Source of the DNA: Chiua virens
Lineage: Eukaryota; Basidiomycota; Agaricomycetes; Boletales; Boletaceae
Assembly (NCBI GenBank): GCA_019787685.1
Contig: JAHNUO010000019.1
Location: forward strand, 372,001-436,000
Length of the DNA: 64,000 bases
Reading direction: 5' to 3'
Shown: positions 58,801-64,000 of the stretch, piece by piece
Position numbering within the stretch: the first letter of the stretch is position 1
How the letters are laid out: every line of letters starts with the position of its first letter
Notes under the pieces: model-generated
What the model was told of the DNA's origin: nothing
Databases searched by the model: none
What the model saw: the letters and a program-made list of their open reading frames with translations, nothing else
Program-made: the position numbers and the translations under genes

Positions 58801-61793
58801 GACTGTCCTTGGAGGTCTCAGAGTGATTCTGATCCATGTCCATGTCTGCTCCCACCATGTTCTCTCATTCATAGCTTGTAAGTGATCTGACTGTTCTTGG
58901 AGGTCTCAGAGTGATTCTGATCCATGTCCATGTCTGCTCCCACCATGTTCTCATTCATAGGATGTAAGTGGTCTGACTGTTCTTGGAGGTCTCAGAGTGA
59001 TTCTGATCCATGTCCATGTCTGCTCCCACCATGTTCTCTCATTCATAGGATGTAAGTGGTCTGACTGTTCTTGGAGGTCTCAGAGTGATTCTGATCCATG
59101 TCCATGTCTGCTCCCACCATGTTCTCTCATTCATAGCGAGTAAGTGGTCTGACTGTTCTTGGAGGTCTCAGAGTGATTCTGATCCATGTCCATGTCTGCT
59201 CCCACCATGTTCTCTCATTCATAGGCTGTAAGTGGTCTGACTGTTCTTGGAGGTCTCAGAGTGATTCTGATCCATGTCCATGTCTGCTCCCACCATGTTC
59301 TCTCATTCATAGCTTGTAAGTGGTCTGACTGTTCTTGGAGGTCTCAGAGTGATTCTGATCCATGTCCATGTCTGCTCCCACCATGTTCTCTCATTCATAG
59401 CTTGTAAGTGATCTGACTGTTCTTGGAGGTCTCAGAGTGATTCTGATCCATGTCCATGTCTGCTCCCACCATGTTCTCTCATTCATAGGCTGTAAGTGGT
59501 CTGACTGTTCTTGGAGGTCTCAGAGTGATTTTGATCCATGTCCATGTCTGCTCCCACCATGTTCTCTCATTCATAGCGAGTAAGTGGTCTGACTGTTCTT
59601 GGAGGTCTCAGAGTGATTCTGATCCATGTCCATGTCTGCTCCCACCATGTTCTGTCATTCATAGCTTGTAAGTGCTCTGACTGTTCTTGGAGGTCTCAGA
59701 GTGATTCTGATCCATGTCCATGTCTGCTCCCACCATGTTCTGTCATTCATAGCTTGTAAGTGGTCTGACTGTTCTTGGAGGTCTCAGAGTGATTTTGATC
59801 CATGTCCATGTCTGCTCCCACCATGTTCTCTCATTCATAGGATGTAAGTGGTCTGACTGTTCTTGGAGGTCTCAGAGTGATTCTGATCCATGTCCATGTC
59901 TGCTCCCACCATGTTCTCTCATTCATAGGCTGTAAGTGGTCTGACTGTTCTTGGAGGTCTCAGAGTGATTCTGATCCATGTCCATGTCTGCTCCCACCAT
60001 GTTCTCTCATTCATAGCGAGTAAGTGGTCTGACTGTTCTTGGAGGTCTCAGAGTGATTCTGATCCATGTCCATGTCTGCTCCCACCATGTTCTCTCATTC
60101 ATAGTATGTAAGTGGTCTGACTGTTCTTGGAGGTCTCAGAGTGATTCTGATCCATGTCCATGTCTGCTCCCACCATGTTCTCTCATTCATAGGATGTAAG
60201 TGGTCTGACTGTTCTTGGAGGTCTCAGAGTGATTTTGATCCATGTCCATGTCTGCTCCCACCATGTTCTCTCATTCATAGTTTGTAAGTGGTCTGACTGT
60301 TCTTGGAGGTCTCAGAGTGATTCTGATCCATGTCCATGTCTGCTCCCACCATGTTCTGTCATTCATAGCGAGTAAGTGGTCTGACTGTTCTTGGAGGTCT
60401 CAGAGTGATTCTGATCCATGTCCATGTCTGCTCCCACCATGTTCTCTCATTCATAGGATGTAAGTGGTCTGACTGTTCTTGGAGGTCTCAGAGTGATTCT
60501 GATCCATGTCCATGTCTGCTCCCACCATGTTCTCTCATTCATAGCTTGTAAGTGGTCTGGCTGTTCTTGGAGGTCTCAGAGTGATCCTGATCCATGTCCA
60601 TGTCTGCTCCCACCATGTTCTCTCATTCATAGGCTGTAAGTGGTCTGACTGTTCTTGGAGGTCTCAGAGTGATTCTGATCCATGTCCATGTCTGCTCCCA
60701 CCATGTTCTCTCATTCATAGGGAGTAAGTGGTCTGACTGTTCTTGGAGGTCTCAGAGTGATTCTGATCCATGTCCATGTCTGCTCCCACCATGTTCTCTC
60801 ATTCATAGCGAGTAAGTGGTCTGACTGTTCTTGGAGGTCTCAGAGTGATTTTGATCCATGTCCATGTCTGCTCCCACCATGTTCTCTCATTCATAGGATG
60901 TAAGTGGTCTGACTGTTCTTGGAGGTCTCAGAGTGATTCTGATCCATGTCCATGTCTGCTCCCACCATGCTCTCTCATTCATAGCTTGTAAGTCTTAGTT
61001 ACAAGTTATTCAATCCATCTTGCTCCCTCTAATATCCCTCAGGATGTAAGACATCTTTGAAGCCTTGTATGCAATATCATTGAATACTCTTTTTGTGCTA
61101 TCTCCATTTTCTAGAAGGTGAAACCAAATCATTCTCTTTTTTTACTTCATTTTCATCTTTATTTTGCAGGAGGTTTGTTGTACTATCTCACTTTCACCAA
61201 ATCAGTGATTAATGTCATTTCATGTAGTTGCTACACTCTCCACAGGTTTTTTTATTTATCAAGTTTCTTATATTTAGATTTAAATTCTCACATTATTTTA
61301 CATCAGGACCAAGTTCCATATGGTGCCACAGCACACTCAACACCCTCAAAATCAGTGGTATGTGCACTATTTTCATGCTAGAACATGTTTCAAATTCCCA
61401 CAATACTTTGCATAATTCAGTTCCCATGGACCTTGAAACCATGGAAAAAAGCCCTTTTGTTGGGCATTGGTCAGTCTTGTTTGGTATCCCATTCCCACCA
61501 CTTCAATATCTGTATAGATTCTGCCATCATTATGGTGCATTCCTTCCATCTCCACCAGCAAGGCAATCCAGAATCAGTTGCAACTGCTGCCAAATTGTAC
61601 AAATCATCTGGCACATGTGCCAAAGTTCAACAAGCAGTCACTCTGCTAGCTGATCAACACAATCCCAAAGATACAGAGGGGATGAAAGTGGCAATCATGG
61701 ATCTGATTTCGAAGAATCTCATATGTAAGTCACACTTTTGTGCAATTGTACAAGTTGATTAAACAAACTTTAGCTATGAATACCTCTGTGTGA
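55833..61793 (+). CDS. P-loop GTPase with an array of single-codon exons, copy B
   Basis: Exons before the array: 55833-55976, 56039-56071, 56127-56299, 56350-56432, 56490-56693, 56751-56889, 56952-57060. After it: GAT 61043-61045, AAG 61115-61117, GAG 61170-61172, 61228-61245, 61307-61357, 61421-61724, 61774-61793. Exon lengths equal those of copy A throughout. Walker A (GRANAGKT), HDSRGFEAG, FTKCDA and the C-terminal helical part are intact. Compared with copy A, conserved exons differ by only a few residues (for example LLHSPQ for LLYSPQ), one single-codon exon changes from CAG to AAG, and the array supplies 44 variable codons instead of 16. If all microexons are included, the loop is 28 residues longer. 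Confidence 0.8.
57203..60987 (+). repeat. 88-bp microexon array, copy B (43 units, 44 triplets)
   Basis: Forty-three units span 57,206-60,987; all are 88 bp except one with a 2-bp deletion in the pyrimidine tract (near 58,950). The triplets between CATAG and GTAAG are CTT 13, GAT 9, GCT 6, CGA 6, GGA 4, TAT 3, GAA 1, GTT 1, TTT 1. None is a stop. Body variants are few and recurrent (GTGATCTG for GTGGTCTG, GTTCCTGG or GTCCTTGG for GTTCTTGG, ATTTTGATC for ATTCTGATC, TTCTGTC for TTCTCTC). Three-unit blocks GGA-TAT-CTT occur twice in succession, each followed by the same GTTCCTGG variant, a sign of expansion by block duplication. Confidence 0.9.
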
Positions 61794-62247
61794 AAAGTTC
61801 AGTACCTTCAATGATCCCTCGACAGTGTACAATATTTCGGTAGAATGGAAACTGGTTGTAAATGCGAATTGTAAATCATTGAATTTCTTTTGACACATTC
61901 AATCAATGCGCGACAGTGATGAAATTCACGATATATCCGATCACGTGCATAGAACTATGATATTTGCATACTGCTAACTGATCGTGATCCAACTAACCTA
62001 CCGAAGGAATGAAAACACTAATGAAAGGCAAATACAAGTGCAAGTAAACTACACCCCTTTCTCTTTCTAGGATACGGCGAGATGAGGACAGAAAAACATC
62101 GAGTCAAGGCACCATGCATACGTTGACATGAAGAAAGAAAATGAAAGATAAAGAGTCCCCAGGTTCCGAAATATCAACCGCGCATCAAACGGCACGGGCA
62201 TCACATCCGTCCAGATAAGAGATAGCCATTCACCGTTCACAATCACA
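61794..62247. other. 3' flank of GTPase copy B including the empty KDZ site
   Basis: No gene. The uninterrupted sequence GTTGACATGAAGAAAG at about 62,124-62,139 is the pre-insertion form of the KDZ target in copy A. Confidence 0.6.
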
Positions 62248-64000
62248 TTACGCGTTCGCTGACTTGCACAGCCCGGAGCCATATCTCCCCGGGACGGCTG
62301 TTTGCGCGCGCATCAGCTCCGGCGTCACATGTAACCCCAGCACGAAATACGTACCTCTTTTCTCATAAGATCTGCCACACCCGTCTGTTGTCTTTCTTCT
62401 TCTCGTTCCGAATCTTGGTGGCGAGCGACTCCGCTCTGGGCGGGAAGACGCCAGGTCCTTCCGACTCGAGGACAACCTTGCCATACCAGCCAGGATCGAT
62501 GTGGAATCCTTCAACGTTGGGAATAGGAACCCGAACAGCGCGCGGTCGGGAGTGTGTTTGCGATTGTGTGGGCGGTACGGGCGGGCGAATAGTAAACGTG
62601 GTCCGGTGAACCCAACGAACAACATTGTGCAACGCCCCATGAGGTCTATGGAAGGAGCGTGAGCATGCTTCGAACGCCTGATGATTCAATACGCACGTTT
62701 CCGTTCGAGCCCGATACTGCAACGACTGCAAATTGGCCGCAATCTCACGCCCCCATGGACTTACGTCAAGGTAGACGATGGGATTACAATGGGGATTGTG
62801 CATCGCAGAACCACCGATGCGAATGACTCAATGGAAGTACGATGGAGAGAACGCCAAGCTGTGGAAGTATGGCGACACTTCACCTACACGGGAGTATCTA
62901 TAATCCAGATCCTGCCATTCATACGTCTGAGGCTGTTCGATAATACGAATTCATGATGAAACGCACCACAAGATAGCTCCCGTCCCACATCAGCCGACCG
63001 AGGTTCCCTTCATCCCCGACAGCAACGTCCCACACAACATCTCCCACTCAGAGAAGTTTCAGAACACCGGAACATTTCAATTCGGCCTGACATTCCACGA
63101 CACCTGGATCAGATAACCAATCTCCCTCAGGGGAAGGCACGAACACTCTCAATACCGGAGCGCGCCCGGGTCGATAGAGAGGCGATTTGAATTTGGAGAC
63201 CGCTGCTGAGAAACTTGGGTTCCGTTCATTCTTTCTATGTGAATAATTACCAGAGTGGGAATGAGAAGAAGTGGGCGACGGAGCTCAGCTGGAGATGCTG
63301 GGTTGACGGGTGACTGGATGCGAAGGATTCGAAACCTGATTTGATTCGGCCGAACGCAGTGTCTTGATGTACCTGACCTCGGACTCGGCTTGAGCACGAA
63401 GACGAAGAACTACTCGGGTGTAAGCCCGCGTTGTGAGTGCCAGCGCAAGTATATCCAGTGTTTCGGACGTCACCGGAGCATCCCGCTTCGCTCCTTTAGG
63501 TTGCAGGTACGTGGCAGCAAGACGAGCATGTTGATGTGCTGGCATGGCCACGCCACGTAGGTAGTTGTGCAGGTCCTAATGAGTATGTCATTATATGTGA
63601 GCGCGCGAATTGCAAGTCAAACTTGCCTTCAGCGATAACTCAAGTGGCTCCGCCCATTCATATGCCCGACTGTACTAAGGTATCGTTCGAGAACAAACTC
63701 ACGGAGAATCCTGCTCTGGAGCAACTCCAGAACCTCCTTGTTCGCACTGTAGAGCGCCAGCCACTCGGAGTATGACAAATACGACAGCAAGAGTCGGAAA
63801 AGATTCGTGTTGGACATGAATGTCATGATCGAGAAATATGTTGGTGGAGGTGCCAGTTCTCGAGGGGGTTCTTCCACCTGCTCGTTCTCCTGCTCTATGG
63901 ATAGTTGCTTTGCGACCTCGGCAACTAGTGGTGGCGGAGCCTTTTCCAACCACAGACCCCGACGTTGTTGACAAGCAACCTTGTAATCGTCAGGGTGGTA
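62248..64000 (-). pseudogene. Conserved Agaricomycete gene of unknown function, decayed, copy B (runs off the window)
   Basis: Counterpart of 38,637-40,600. It shares the linker stop (63,285-63,287) and the frame change after FVLERYL. In addition, a CGA-to-TGA change at 62,365-62,363 ends the last exon early, removing the LREK...GEIWLRAVQV tail. The 5' part lies beyond the right edge. Confidence 0.65.

Larger units (their letters stand above)
44663..64000 (+). repeat. Copy B of the segmental duplication (continues past the window)
   Basis: Collinear with copy A from 7,488. Differences include the missing 1.63 kb at 51,310, the absence of the KDZ element at about 62,124-62,131, and 43 rather than 15 array units. 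Confidence 0.85.

Noticed and set aside
57203..60987. CRISPR-like array of regular repeats
   Set aside because: The repeats are 85 bp with only 3-bp variable parts, the genome is clearly fungal, and the repeats carry spliceosomal signals inside a coding gene.
7488..64000. Two dikaryon haplotypes falsely joined in assembly
   Set aside because: Kept as a caveat rather than reported as fact: the junction has filler and a truncated gene, as expected for a real rearrangement, but reads spanning 44.6 kb are needed.

Overview
The window is nuclear DNA of a mushroom-forming basidiomycete (Agaricomycetes). The evidence is the many 50-60 nt GT-AG introns and gene families typical of that group: CHAT proteins, WD40/TPR proteins, orphan seven-transmembrane proteins, UstYa-like oxidases, P-loop GTPases and a KDZ transposon. 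No bacterial, organellar or viral genes were seen. Family names come from motif recognition by eye; no database search was possible.

Layout. Positions 1-7.2 kb are single-copy: the end of a CHAT-domain gene and a WD40/TPR gene whose C-terminus lies in a shifted frame. The rest is a large tandem duplication. Copy A runs from about 7,488 to 44,640 and copy B from 44,663 past the window end. Each carries the same series: 7TM-1, 7TM-2, a UstYa-like gene (minus), a decayed 7TM-3 (minus), relics of a WD40 gene and of a coiled-coil/zinc-finger gene, a GTPase gene, and a decayed conserved gene on the minus strand. An older, more diverged duplication is nested inside: 40.4-44.6 kb is a second version of 16.0-20.6 kb. 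Copy B starts inside 7TM-1, so that gene is truncated there. Copy A alone contains a 14.3 kb KDZ DNA transposon (24,171-38,515). Its target-site duplication is visible, and copy B supplies the empty site.

The most unusual feature is inside the GTPase gene. Both copies contain a tandem array of 88-bp units (15 in A, 43 in B). Each unit reads as a complete 85-nt intron (GTAAGT donor, branch-point candidates, pyrimidine-rich tract, CATAG acceptor) followed by exactly three bases before the next donor. The intron body is almost invariant; the three bases are highly variable (10 different triplets). The preceding coding exon ends in phase 0, and none of the 60 triplets is a stop codon in that phase. 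If spliced as the signals suggest, each repeat adds one codon and the two copies would encode unrelated strings of 16 and 44 residues between conserved halves of the GTPase. This looks like an array of single-codon exons for generating protein diversity.

The KDZ element carries an apparently intact 11-exon transposase and two conserved cargo genes of unknown function. The cargo genes are transcribed divergently from a 904-bp symmetrical region made of two 320-bp inverted arms. All three leaders contain copies of an 11-bp motif, GACTTCGTGTC, in the same orientation relative to their gene, suggesting shared regulation.

Main caveat: A and B could be two nuclear haplotypes of a dikaryon joined by assembly rather than a true tandem duplication.
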